Assembly (NCBI GenBank): GCA_963843465.1
Contig: CAWJKP010000004.1
Coordinates: 496,001-560,000, forward strand
Reading direction: 5' to 3'
Source of the DNA: CAWJKP01 sp963843465
GTDB taxonomy: Bacteria; Planctomycetota; Planctomycetia; Pirellulales; Thermoguttaceae
Length of the DNA stretch: 64,000 nt
Shown piece after piece: positions 34,655 to 46,000 of this stretch (position 1 is its first letter; every line of letters begins with the position of its first letter). A program made the translations under genes and the position numbers. The notes under the pieces are model-generated. The model ran no database searches and was not told the DNA's origin. It worked only from the letters and a program-made list of their open reading frames with translations.

Positions 34655-35896
34655 TCATCCTACCGCGCCGATGCGGAACATCACATAGCCGACCCGCCAC
34701 AGCGAACGGAACAAGCCCCGGGCCCGGGAAACGTCGAGCGGCCCGGGCCCCGCGGCGGCCCGCAGGCAGTCGGCGATCGACCGGCTGCCGTCGATGCGGC
34801 TGAGCACGGCCACTTGCCAGTCGTCCAGGGGGAAGGGCGGGAAGGGAGCTCGGGCAATCGTCGCCGGAACCCGACGCAGCGGATCGGCCTTGGTCGCCTG
34901 GCTGATTCGCAGGATGGGGACGTACCCCAAAAAGGCCTCGTCGTCGAACTGCACCCGGTAACCGGCCGGGTCGCGGTCCGGGCGGCAGGCGATGAACCAG
35001 TGGCCGGGGATCGTGCCGTCGTAGAGCTCGACGGCCTGCCAGAGGCGACGATCGTCGAGCCGGTCGAAGTGGGCCCGCAGCGGGGCGGTGCGAGGGAGCC
35101 GGCCCTCGGCGTGGTACAACCCGCTGTCTTGCCACCCCTGGAAGACCAGGCCCGCCTGTTGGACCAGCTCCAGGCACTGTGCCACGCTGAAGGCCCGATC
35201 GCGGCTGTGGAGAAACGTATCGACCAGCCCCTCGTCGGTATTCAGGTCCAGAGCCAAGGCCAGGTAGCGGCGCAGCGGATGCTGCGGGCCGAGACAAGCC
35301 AGGGCGTTTTTGACAGTTTGCACGTCGCGCGGCGTTTGCCCCAGCCCCATCAGGCGGAACAACTCCTGGAACATGTAGACCCCGGCGCGGGCGTAGGGCG
35401 CATAGACCATCAGGTCGATCACGCCGTCGCGGCGGAGCACGCCGCCCAGGGCCCGCAGCCCGGCGACCGGGTCCGCGAGGTGGTGCAGCACGCCTTGGCA
35501 GGCGATGAAGTCGAACGCGGCGCCCAGCGAGGCAACGTCCTCGACGCGGCACTGCTGAAGCGCCAGCCGCGCAAGCCCGTGCTTCTGCTTGAGAACTTCC
35601 TCGTGCGCCAGGCTGGCCGAGCTGACGTCGATTCCCACCACCCGGGCCTTGGGGTAGAGATAGGCGTAACCGGCCGCGGCGATCGTTCCGCATCCCGCCA
35701 CCAGGATCTCGATGTCCTCGCGGTAGGGCCGCTCGGGCCAGAACAGCGGGAAGAGCTTGCGAAAGTTCTGGTAGCGGAGGTCCGGCGAATCGAAGTTCAG
35801 CGTGGACAGATCGTGACATGGGGCCGGATACGCCCACCGCTCGTACTGCCGCGCCACCGGATCCTCGGGCCGGGAGACTTTTTCCTGCTCGGTCAT
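34655..35896 (-). CDS. Class I SAM-dependent methyltransferase, two-domain
   Basis: 413 residues. SAM-binding motif I ILVAGCGTIAAAGYAYLYP (about residue 65), acidic residue after beta-2 (VVGIDVSSASLAHEE), and FDFIACQGVLHHLADPVAGL (motif IV-V). The C-terminal ~150 residues (LDDWQVAVLSRIDGSRSIAD) look like a separate helical winged domain seen after some planctomycete methyltransferases. Substrate unknown; flanked by repeats and not in an obvious operon. Confidence 0.85.
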   Translation of the reverse strand: MTEQEKVSRPEDPVARQYERWAYPAPCHDLSTLNFDSPDLRYQNFRKLFPLFWPERPYREDIEILVAGCGTIAAAGYAYLYPKARVVGIDVSSASLAHEEVLKQKHGLARLALQQCRVEDVASLGAAFDFIACQGVLHHLADPVAGLRALGGVLRRDGVIDLMVYAPYARAGVYMFQELFRLMGLGQTPRDVQTVKNALACLGPQHPLRRYLALALDLNTDEGLVDTFLHSRDRAFSVAQCLELVQQAGLVFQGWQDSGLYHAEGRLPRTAPLRAHFDRLDDRRLWQAVELYDGTIPGHWFIACRPDRDPAGYRVQFDDEAFLGYVPILRISQATKADPLRRVPATIARAPFPPFPLDDWQVAVLSRIDGSRSIADCLRAAAGPGPLDVSRARGLFRSLWRVGYVMFRIGAVG

Positions 35897-36118
35897 GCAG
35901 TTACCCTCCCAACCGTTGCTGAACTAGACTCATCAACGACAAGCAACGTTTTCCAGCGGACATCAGCTTTGTTACCGCTTGCCGTAGTATACCGGCACGC
36001 CCTGGCTTATGGCAATCGAGGGGTCAGAATAGCGTTTGACGATTCTCCCTCGGATGGCCGCCGATGCCGCGACTCCCAGCAGGTATCCCCATCTCAGATT
36101 TCAAATTTCAAATGAGAC

Positions 36119-36877
36119 TCATCTAATCCGTGTCTCATCCGTGTTCGATCCGTGGCCCTTTTCTTCCGAGTCGATCGGGCCCACCAGCTTCTGGAAATAG
36201 GCGGGCACTTTCGCGGTAAAGGTGAGATCCTTGCCGCCGGAAGGGTGCTTGAAGGAAATCGAGCGGGCGTGCAGCGCGAGCTGGGCGAAGGAGTCGTTGC
36301 TGCGGCCATACTTCCGGTCCCCAACGACAGGGTGCCCGATGCCGGCGAGGTGCACGCGGATCTGGTTCTTCCGGCCCGTCAATAGCTCCACTTCCAGCAA
36401 GGCGAAACGCCGGGTCTGCTTGAGCACGCGATAGGACGTCCGGGCCAGCTTTCCCCGGGCGGGGTCGGACGTCGCGTAGACGAAGTACGCCCTGTTCTCC
36501 GCCAGGTAGCTGGTAATGGTCTCCGACGTCTTCTCACAATGGCCGTGAACGACGGCCAGATACTTCTTCTTCGTCTGGGTCCAGCGGTCCTGAAGCCGGA
36601 GCTTGACCTCTTGGCTTTTGGCGAAGATCAGCACGCCCGAGGTCTGGCGGTCCAGCCGGTGAACGACGAAGACCCGTTTCCGTGAACGAGGACAGCTCTT
36701 GCGGACATAATCGGTGAGGACAAAGTGGGCCGTGCGCGTTTGGCGCGGCTGATCCGCGTCGGCGCCGACAGCGAGCAGGCCCGGCGGCTTGTCCACCACG
36801 ATGAGGTCTTCGTCTTCGTAAAGGATCACCAGGCCCTGCGGCAATCGCCGGCTGCCCGGTTGGGGATGCTTGCCCAC
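36119..36877 (-). CDS. RluA-family pseudouridine synthase, short
   Basis: 252 residues from GTG 36877. LIVVDKPPGLLAVGA, VHRLDRQTSGVLIFA with the catalytic Asp (about residue 80), KKKYLAVVHG and LLTGRKNQIRVHLAG. Lacks an S4 domain, unlike the paralogue at 29961-30950; this matches the single-domain RluA/RsuA-like branch. The C-terminus (SEEKGHGSNTDETRIR) is unstructured. Likely a 23S rRNA or tRNA U modification enzyme. Confidence 0.92.
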   Translation of the reverse strand: MGKHPQPGSRRLPQGLVILYEDEDLIVVDKPPGLLAVGADADQPRQTRTAHFVLTDYVRKSCPRSRKRVFVVHRLDRQTSGVLIFAKSQEVKLRLQDRWTQTKKKYLAVVHGHCEKTSETITSYLAENRAYFVYATSDPARGKLARTSYRVLKQTRRFALLEVELLTGRKNQIRVHLAGIGHPVVGDRKYGRSNDSFAQLALHARSISFKHPSGGKDLTFTAKVPAYFQKLVGPIDSEEKGHGSNTDETRIR

Positions 36878-37087
36878 GACGGTTCCTCATCAGGGTCCCA
36901 AGAGCTAATCACGAAAACCCGAAAAAGCGAAAGCCAGAAAGAAGCGACGAAGGGAGAGGAGAAAGAACGCTAGATGACGACACCTTTTACGACCAGCGAG
37001 GTTCAAGTTGAAAATTCACGAGCAGCCCCTTTCCCTTTCGGTTTTTCGTCGTTTCGGGGTTTCGTGATTCTCTTCCCGTGCGTTGCC

Positions 37088-40000
37088 TTAGAGTCTGGAG
37101 GAAGAGGCGGTTTGCTGTACCAGGTTGTGGACCAGAATCCCGCTGCCGGCGGCAATCGCCAGAATCGCCATGCCGGGAAAGAAACAGAAGCCGAGCACTC
37201 CGAGGGCCAAGAGCACCGTGGCCGCGCGGCGGCTGGCAAGCCAGGCAAAGCGGTCCCGCCGGGCCAACAGGAAGACGTACCAGACGACCAGCGCCGCCAG
37301 GGCGATGGCGGCTGCCTGCAACAGGCCGTCCGCCAGGTGGTGTGAAGCGGCTAGGGCGGTGATCTCGGCTTCGCCGCGCGGCGTGGAGAAAAAGAAGACC
37401 GTGCCGCGCCGCGGGATCGCCACGTCGAGGCTCGCCAGCCCGCCAGGAGGCTGTCCGGAAGGAACGAACGGGATGTTGAGGTCAGCGCTGAAGGCCCCCG
37501 GCGCACCCGGGCCCGCCGCGCCGGCAGGCGGCGCAACGCCGCCTGCCGCCGTCAGCCGGGACCGGCGACCTTCCATATCCCCAACAACGCGCCCTGCCCA
37601 ATCGTTCGCCGCTTGTTGTTGTCCAATTTGACCCTGGCCAGGTTGCGCCGAAGCAGCGCTCTGACCGTTTCCAGCGCTGCCCGGAAGCATTCTACCCCAG
37701 CCGCCCACGGGGTACGGTTGGGCCGGATTGGCGAGCTGCTGTTTCATCTGCTCCTGCTGGTAGCGGATGGCCTTGGCCTGCTGCGTATCAGCGCGCCCTC
37801 GCGGCTGAAGGGGCGCCTGGGCTTGGTTGGCCTGCTGGCCGCCGCCCATGCGGCCGACGCCGCTCTGGGACGACGGTGGTACGGGCACAACCAGGTCGGC
37901 CACAGGGTAGACCTTCTGGGCTTTCTCGCCCGCCTGGCCGCCCATCTGCTGGCCTTCGGAGGAAGACCCATTCGGCTGGAGGAGTTGGGACTGGGGGCTT
38001 GCCAGCTCGTCGAACAGTGGGAGTTTTTTCTTGCCGCCCGAACCCTTGACCACCCGTTCTTTCAAGTCCTTCTGCGCTTCCTTGCCGGACCTCGCGAGCT
38101 TGTTGTAGCCGCCGCTTTCCTTGCCGAGGTCGTCATGCTGGAGCCATTCGGGGTTGTACTGGGCGGCCTTCGAGGATTCGGCCGGCTGGTTTTCGCCCTC
38201 CGACGTATCGAAGTTGCGGCCCGCGTTCTTCACCTCGTTGCCGCTGACATGGGCCCGCTGCTCGAGGAATCGCTGGTTCAACTGGTAGCGGTTGTCCTGG
38301 ACCGTTGCCTCTTGCTGGGGCGCCTTCTCGATCTGCTCGGCGGCCCGCTCGGCTTCCTTGCGCACGCTTTCATTTCGCTGCAATTCCTCCTGGAGCTTGG
38401 CGTTGCCGCGGCCGGCCGGGAAGGACTTAAGAGCCGACTCAAAGTTCAGAACCCCCATGCCGATTTGCTTGAGGTTATTGGCGGCCCGGGCCTGGGTGAA
38501 GAGGTTGGAACTTGCCATGTCCTGCTTCAAGCGGTCGACGACCTTGGTCTGATAGGCAACCTGGCCGGCCGCCTGCTCGCCTTCCTCGACCTGGCCCATC
38601 GTTCCGCCGAAGTGGAACCAGGCGTGCGTCTCGGGCAGGTAGAGGCGGACCTGGCTCATGTCCACGGGGATCCGCAGCACGCGGACCAGCGGAAACTGGA
38701 CCGAAGCGAGCTGGCCGACGGGCGGGATCCGACCGCCGTACTTGAGCACCACCTCGTAGTCCAGCTCGCCGGGGGCCGTCTTCACCAGCGGGATGCGGAC
38801 CCGGCCGGGCGGGACTTGGCCGGGCGCCTGCGTCGGCTTGACCGCCGTGCCGGCCACCTGCGCAGTCCAGAGGGTGGCCCCCTCGGGCAGCTCAATCTCC
38901 AGGTATTGCTCGGTGCTGTTGTCGATGTGGCAGGTGAGCTCCGCGCGATACGCCCCGTGGTCGTCGAGCACGAGATCCGTGAAGGCCAGGCCGATCCTCG
39001 CCCGGGCCGTTTCCAGGGCCTTGCGCTCCCGCGTCTGGAAAACCAGTTGCGGCATCTGAGCCCCGGCGACCGCTTGCGGCGTGTTAGCCCCGGCGACCGC
39101 TTGCGGCGTGTTAGCCCCGGCGGCCACGCCGGCGCCACCGCCGGGGGCAGTGACCAGGTAGGCCTGGGTGATGTTGCCGCCCCGCAGCTCGGCCGCCAGT
39201 TCGGCCCACTGCTTTTGCTGACGGCCCAAGGGCTCCAAGCCCGGATGGCAGACCACTTCGACCTCGTCCCGCCCGGCGTTTTCCAGCACCACGAATTGCC
39301 GATCGGCGCGGCCCGTCTCGACCACGGGGATCGGCGCCTGCTGTGGGGCGGCGGTCAGCAGCCGATCGTTCTGGATTTGCACGCGGAACTTCTCGGTAAC
39401 CGCATCCTGGAGGGCAATCTGCACCCGCACCGGCGCATCGGGCCGGGCGTCGACCGGCTCGACGGTCTTCTGCCGCAGCAGGGGCACCTGGATGCGAGCG
39501 TCCTTGAGCCAGTGGGGCAGGAGGAACGCGATCTGACGGATGCCGGCGTGTTGGACGTCATAGTCCAGCATGATCGTCTCCTCGACCGCCCGATCCGTGA
39601 TGCGGACGTTGGTCAGCGTGTCGCAGGTGACCAAGGGCTCGCGGGGCTTCAGCCGCAGCGTGCCGGAGTAGTCCGGGCCGTGGGATTCCAGCGAAAGCCG
39701 CGTGACCGCTTGCTGCTTGGGCGTCAGCCAGCCGGCCAACGTGCTTGCCAACACGGTCTGGCACTCCTTGAGGTTCCGCGTCTGGACGTCCAGTGCCGGA
39801 TCGACCTCGATGGCGATCTCGCCCCGTTGGCGCGCCGCGTCGACCACTTCCAGCCGCGGCAGGGGGATCTCGTCGGCCAGCTTCTGGCGTCCCAGGGTGC
39901 CGTGGAGCACGACGGCCACCTCGCCCTGCTGCCCGGCGGTGAGATAGATCGTCAACAGCGGCCGCGCGTCCTGCTTGGTCACGGCCCAGTGGAACTCGCC

Positions 40001-43000
40001 CGGCGCGGCGACGTCGTCCAACTGGAAGCCCTCGGGCAGCCGGACGGCGACCTGGTAGATGGGCCGGTCGCGGACGTCGAGCTTGATCCGCGTCTCCAGT
40101 CCCTGGTCGTACTGCACCAGGCGGAGGATCGTTTGCAGCTCGGCTTCGACCCGGCCCTCGACCGGCGCCGCCGCCAGGCGGAGCGAAAACGGCACGGCCA
40201 CGAAGCGATACGCCTGGTAGGGCCGCAACTTCAGCAGGCTCTCTTCCACCGGCGAGGCCGCCAGGGGCTGCTGCAACTGGCCCTCGCCGCCCAGGTCGGT
40301 CCGCGTGACGCCCACGGTCTTCACCGGGCGCAGCTCCAACCGCGGGCTGCGGCGGATCGCCAGCTCGCCGCCTTGCAGCGAGGCGTCGGGCACCGCCACC
40401 AGCGGCGCGTCGAACTCGGCCAGCTCGCCCTGTCCGACGGCGCACGGGCGGAGCAACCGCACGGTGAGCCGCTCGCTGTCCTTGGCAGCCTTCAAGAGCG
40501 AGACCTGCACGTTCTGGGCGGCATCGTCCGGCCGCACCCAGCCGCGGACGTTGGCGCCCTCGATCTTCTCCACGATGTAGTCCTTGGGCACCACGATGTC
40601 GATGAACTCCCGCTGGCTCCGCGGGAAATCCAGGGCCAACTGCCAGGCCACCCGCAGGCCCTCTTCCTGCACGTCCAAAAGGGCCGAGGAGCGGACGGTG
40701 AGGCTGCGATCGACCTGGCCTTCCGCCACCTTGGGCCGCCACTGGATGCTGATCGCCCCGGCCGGACCCAGGGCCGTCTCCAATTTCTGGTCGGGCTGGG
40801 CCGTCTCGTAACTGTGCCGGTCGTGTACGTGGGCCAGGCGGATCTCGGTCCCTTTCTCGGGGACGGTGAGCGTCACCGCGCTGGCCGGCGCCCAGGGCAA
40901 CATGCCTTCGGCCACCCGCCACCCGCCGCGGCGCTCGAGCCTCATGCGGACCGCCAGCGTCAGCTCGTGCCGGCCCTTGCCCGAGACGCAGAGCAGCAGC
41001 ACGGGCCGCATCGCCCCGACCGCCGGCCGCCAACCGCCGCCCTGCACGGGATTGTCGCTTTGCGCGTTAGCCGGCGCGGTCACGCTCAGCCGGGCCGGCT
41101 TGCCGTCCAACTCCGCGCGGGAGAGCACGCCCCCTTCCAGGCCCAGCGGAATGCTCACATACTCGCCGCTGAAGACGTTGATCGTCATCCGGCCTTCGAT
41201 CGTCAGCGACTCGTCGCCGCTAGGGACCGGTACATCAATGGCTGGCGCATTGTCGCCTTTCGCTCCGCGAAAGTCGCGCTCTTTCGCGGGGCGAAAGGCG
41301 ACGCTAGTTTCCTTGCCGATCCCGAGTGTGGCGGTATACGACGCGCCGGCCAGGGCGTAGGACGCGGGCGGCGGGGCGGCTTCCAACTTTTTGTCCGGGT
41401 AGGCCCGGTTCCAAAGCTCCACATACTTGTCATAAGGCACCAGCAGCCGCGTGGCGTCTTCCACGCCGTGTTCCGCCTTCGGGTCGTAAGGGACCAGGAT
41501 CGCGTCGCCGGGCACCTTCACCGGCGGCCGCGCCGGCCGCTGCCCGTACTCCTCACGCTTCGCGTGAGGGTCCGCGTCACGCGGAGCGTGACGAGTACGA
41601 TCCTGCGGCTCGCCGGCCATGCCGGCCGGGATCACAGCCAGTACCGCCAGCAGCAACGCAGCCGCGCCGGCGGCGACGGCCGCTTTCGCTCGCCGTCGCC
41701 GCAGAAGCTCGATCACGCCGCGGCAAATGCCGGCCAGCAGGTAGTAGGGCACCAGCAGGCCGGCGGCGTAGACGGCCATGTTCGCCGGACCGACGAGGTC
41801 CTCCAGCCCGGGGATCAAGGGCAGCACGGTCGCCACGAGGATCACCAGTGCGACCAGCTTCGCCTTGACGGCCGCCCGGCGACCGGTGAGCCGCACGCCG
41901 GCCAGGGCCACCGCCAGGGCCACCGCCCAGCCGAGGATCGACCACCGCGGGCCGTCCGCCACGCTGACGTCCACCTGCGGGTCGACTCCCAGGCTCTGGA
42001 AGGCGACTACTCGCCCAACGTCGCCTTGCGGTTCCTGCTGGTAGTCGATCTTCAGGCTGCTCATGCCCTCCAGCCGGCGGCCGAACGCCGGCTTTGATTT
42101 CACCGGCGGCGGACCGGGCAGCGGAGCTTGCGGCGGCCGCGTCTCGGACTGCGTGGGAAACAACGGTACTCCCGCAATGGGTTGTTGTTGCCCTGGCTGC
42201 GGCTGGGCGGTAACTTGCGGTCCAGGGAGTTGCGGCACAGTCCCCGGCGGCGGGTACGGCTGCGGTGCGACGGGCTGCATTGTTCCGGTTGCTCGCGGTA
42301 CGAACGCCCCCAACGCATTGTTGTATGTCGGCGGCGCCGCAGTCGCCGCCGGTGGCGGCGTGGTCGCCGGCTTCCCGGCGAACGGCCGAGCGACGCTCGT
42401 GGCGTCCTCCTTGGCTTCGCCGGCATGGGGCTGCAACGCGCGCCGCCGAGTCGGCGCACTCGCCCCACGCCAACCGAAGCTGGAGCCCGCCCCTGCGTTC
42501 AGCGTGTTGCCGGGCCCACCCTGCGGAGCCGGCGCAGGTTCGGCGAGGGGATAATCAAAGCTCTCCGTCGCCAGCGAAGCGGGCGGTGGCGGAGCCTCTG
42601 CGGGTTTCTCTTGCGGCGTCATTGTCAGGTTGTCAGTCGTCAGTTCCTCCTTATTGATGGATCCGTCCTTCAAATCGGACGGCTCAGCGCCTTCCGGCGC
42701 CAAGTCACCCGCCGCCGTTTCCGCCGTTTTCGCCGCGAGCCCCAACTGTTTGAGATTGTTGGAGCTCTGCGCTTGTCGCGCCGCTTCCCTTGCACTCTGC
42801 ACCGCCGGCATCAGCAACGGGCAAACGAGGCAGAACTCGCCCACGCCTTTGGCCAAGCTGATGACGGCCGGCTCGGGACGCTCGACGATGGTGGTGACCG
42901 TCCCATCGGACCGGGTCACCTGGTAGCCCGTCGGCAGCCGCATCGACCATTGGAGATCGGCCACCGGCACCTCGACCGGTTTTTGGCTGCGATCGGCGCG

Positions 43001-46000
43001 GAGCCAGACCTTGGGCGCGGCGATCCGCACGCGGCCGGTCATCCCCAAGGGCCGGATCGGCTCCTGGTAGACCAGTTGCAGCGTCCGCGTCTGCCCGACC
43101 GCCGCCGCGGGCAGGCTCACCAAGAGCGACGCGGAGACGCGGGGACGCGGGGACGCGGAGACACCGGCTTCGCCCCCTCTCCCTCCGGGAGAGGGTTGGG
43201 GTGAGGGGGCGGATTTCTCGTCGCCAGCACCCTTGCCGGCGTGGCCGCTGGGGCTAACAGAACTCCCCGGAGTAGATCGGCTAGCGGCCCCCGATCCCTC
43301 CGCCTGCGGCTTGATCGACTGGCCGTCGAGATCCGACGACCAGAGCTCCGCTTGCGGTGGCAAGTCGATCTGGAGGTAGAGGGCCTTGGTCCGCAGGCGA
43401 TAACGGGCCCAAGTCTGGGCGACGCCTTCGGCGGTGACCTTCGTACGCAGCTCGGCTTGCTCCACGATCGCCGGACGCAGCGGGTAGCCGGGATGCCGCG
43501 CGACCTTGATCTTCACTTCGGCCGGATCGCCGTTAAAGCTGAACACCCCCAACAGTCCGCGGCCGGGCTGGTAGGCCGCATCCACCATCTCGCCCACGTC
43601 CACCCGCCGGGCCTTGGTCGGCAGGACCTCGACTTCCATCTCCGGATTGCCCTCGACCGACACCAGCCCCGACTGGTATTGGACCCCATCGGCCGCGACG
43701 ATCGGCAGGGCAATGCCGGCGTGGCCGCCGGGGCTAACGGCCGGCGCCACAATAGGCGCGGGCTTTCCCGTAGGACGGATTGCCAATCCGTCCCGTCGGC
43801 CGGGCTCTTTGCTGGACGGATTGGCAATTCTGCCGGACGGATTGGCAATCCGTCCTACATCTTCGCCCAACGGCTGCCGGAACTCGATCGCCAACCGGAC
43901 CTTGTCCGCGGCCGGCTCCTCCAAGAATACGTCCCATCGCCGCACCTCCAAGAACACGTCCCGTCGCCGCACCTTCTCGGCCGGTTGAGGGCTGTACTCC
44001 TTGATCGCCAGCCCGTCCAGCCCGTGGATCGTCACGCTCTCGGGCGTGGAGGCGGGCAGCAGCAGCGAGACCTGGCGGGTGCGGCCCTGCTCGAGTTGGT
44101 AGTCGACCTCGCCGTGGACCGCCAGGGCGTCGGGCTCGACGCGGAACGAGGAGAACGTCCGCGCCGTGAGCCGGGGCTGGATCTTCTCCACGGCGATCGT
44201 CGCCTTGTAGGGCTGGCTCTCGTAGCGGTAGACCAGGTTCGTGGTCACGCCCTCCAGGCCAAAGCGCGATTTCTCCGTGGCGTCCAGCGGGGTCAAGTGG
44301 TCGAGGCTCTGCGGGCGGACGGTCAGATCGTCGCGGGCTTCCACGCCGATGGCCCCCATGTCGCGGGTGGCCCCGGCCAGGGCGAAGACGGGAAACTCGA
44401 TCGTCGACTGGCTCCGGGCCAACCAGTCGCCCGGCGTGCTTTGGGCCTCGAAGTCCACGCGGCACGGCTTGCCCGGCTCGGCGCCCGCCGGCAGGATCGC
44501 GCGGACCCGTCCCGGCGTGGCCGCCGGGGCTAACATTTGACCGCCGGCTTTGGCCGCCGGGGCTAACACTTGTCCGCCCCGCGCGGCGGCTGGGACCGAC
44601 GCTTTTTCAGGCGCGTAATACTCGAAAGCCAGCTTGCGCCCGTCGGCCGCGGTGACCGAAGTGACTTGCCAGCCGGACGGGACGGAGAAGTCCAGTCCAA
44701 AGAGCTTCTCCGTCTCGGGCGTGATGAGGAACCGGCCGCGGACCTTGGGACCGCTTTCCTCCAAGAGCAGCAGCACGCTGGTAGTGACGGCCGTCTCGAC
44801 CGGCGGCCGAACCAGCCGGGCCGAAAGCGCATACTCCGGCCGCGGCGCGTAATAGGCGGCCACCAGCGTCAGCGAGGGGGCGCCCGGCTCGGCGCGGAAC
44901 ACGCTGGCCGGCAGCGCCGGCCGCAAGAGATCGGTATCGATGGGAATCAACGACTCCGTCGCGATCGCTTCGGTCCGAAGCTGTTCGTCGGTCAACAGTC
45001 CCAGCACGGCCACCTGGCCCACCACGTCCAGCGGTTCCAGCCGGGGCATCTTCCAGGCCTCCAGCCGCGGCGGCGTCCGCACGGCCGTCAACTCCAGCGT
45101 GACGGTCTCCGTGGTCTGCTCGCGGAGCTTCACGTCCAACACGCGGCGGCCGTCCTCGGCGGCCATCGCCCAGCGGGCCAGAAGCGGCGAGCTGACCTCG
45201 GTGATGTCGAATCCTTCGGGCACCGCGAAGCGGAAACGGTCCACGGCCTGGTGCAGCACGAAGAGCCGCACGGAGGCGTGCAGCCGCTCGTAGGCCTGGG
45301 TGACCTCGTCGACGACCAGGCTGCGGGCGGTGACGGCGGGCTTGCGCCGCTGGAAGTGACTGTTGAGCGTCATCACGATCGACATCCGGCCCGCACGGGG
45401 CAAGAGATCGAAGCGGGTCACTCCGGCCGCCTCATCGACGACTCGGCCGGCCACGTCGGCCCCGGACTTGACCTCAACGTCGCCGGGGACCACCAGGGCC
45501 AGCTTGGTGGCCGGCGGATGGGGAAGCTGCAGGGTGAGGACTTGCGTGGCCGCCGTAGTCTCCAACGGGGCGACCATCTCCAGCATCAACTCGTGCCGGC
45601 CCTTGCCCTCGACGAACAGCGTGAGCGATCCCCCTCTCCCTTCGGGAGAGAGTTGGGGTGAGGGGAGATCACCAACGATCTCACCGCCGATCGCCGCAGG
45701 CTTGCCGTCCAACACTGCGGCGCGGAGGCCCACGTCGGACAGGTCCAGCGGCAGGGCGTGCAGTCCATCTTCGAGGACGTCAATCACCAGACTGCCGCTC
45801 AGCCGGGCGCGCTGCTGCTCGGCGGTGGCCAGGTAGTCGGCCGAGACCACGAGCGCCTTTCGCGGGGCGTGCGTCTGCGGGGTCTTTTTGGCCTTCTCTT
45901 GCAGTTGCTGGTATTCCTCGCGGGAGAGCATCACCCGGCGGGGCTTGCCCTCCAGCAGCACGGCCAGGCCATCGAAGGGAACGTACAGCTCCCGAACCTT

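Noticed and set aside
39054..39129. Treating the ANTPQAVAG repeats as a selected protein motif
   Set aside because: The underlying DNA unit recurs in other frames elsewhere in the same gene, so a DNA repeat explains it.
37613..42097. Very long plus-strand frame of nearly 1500 codons opposite the giant gene
   Set aside because: It is a GC-driven antisense shadow with no recognisable domain; the minus-strand frame has signal, TM and repeat structure.
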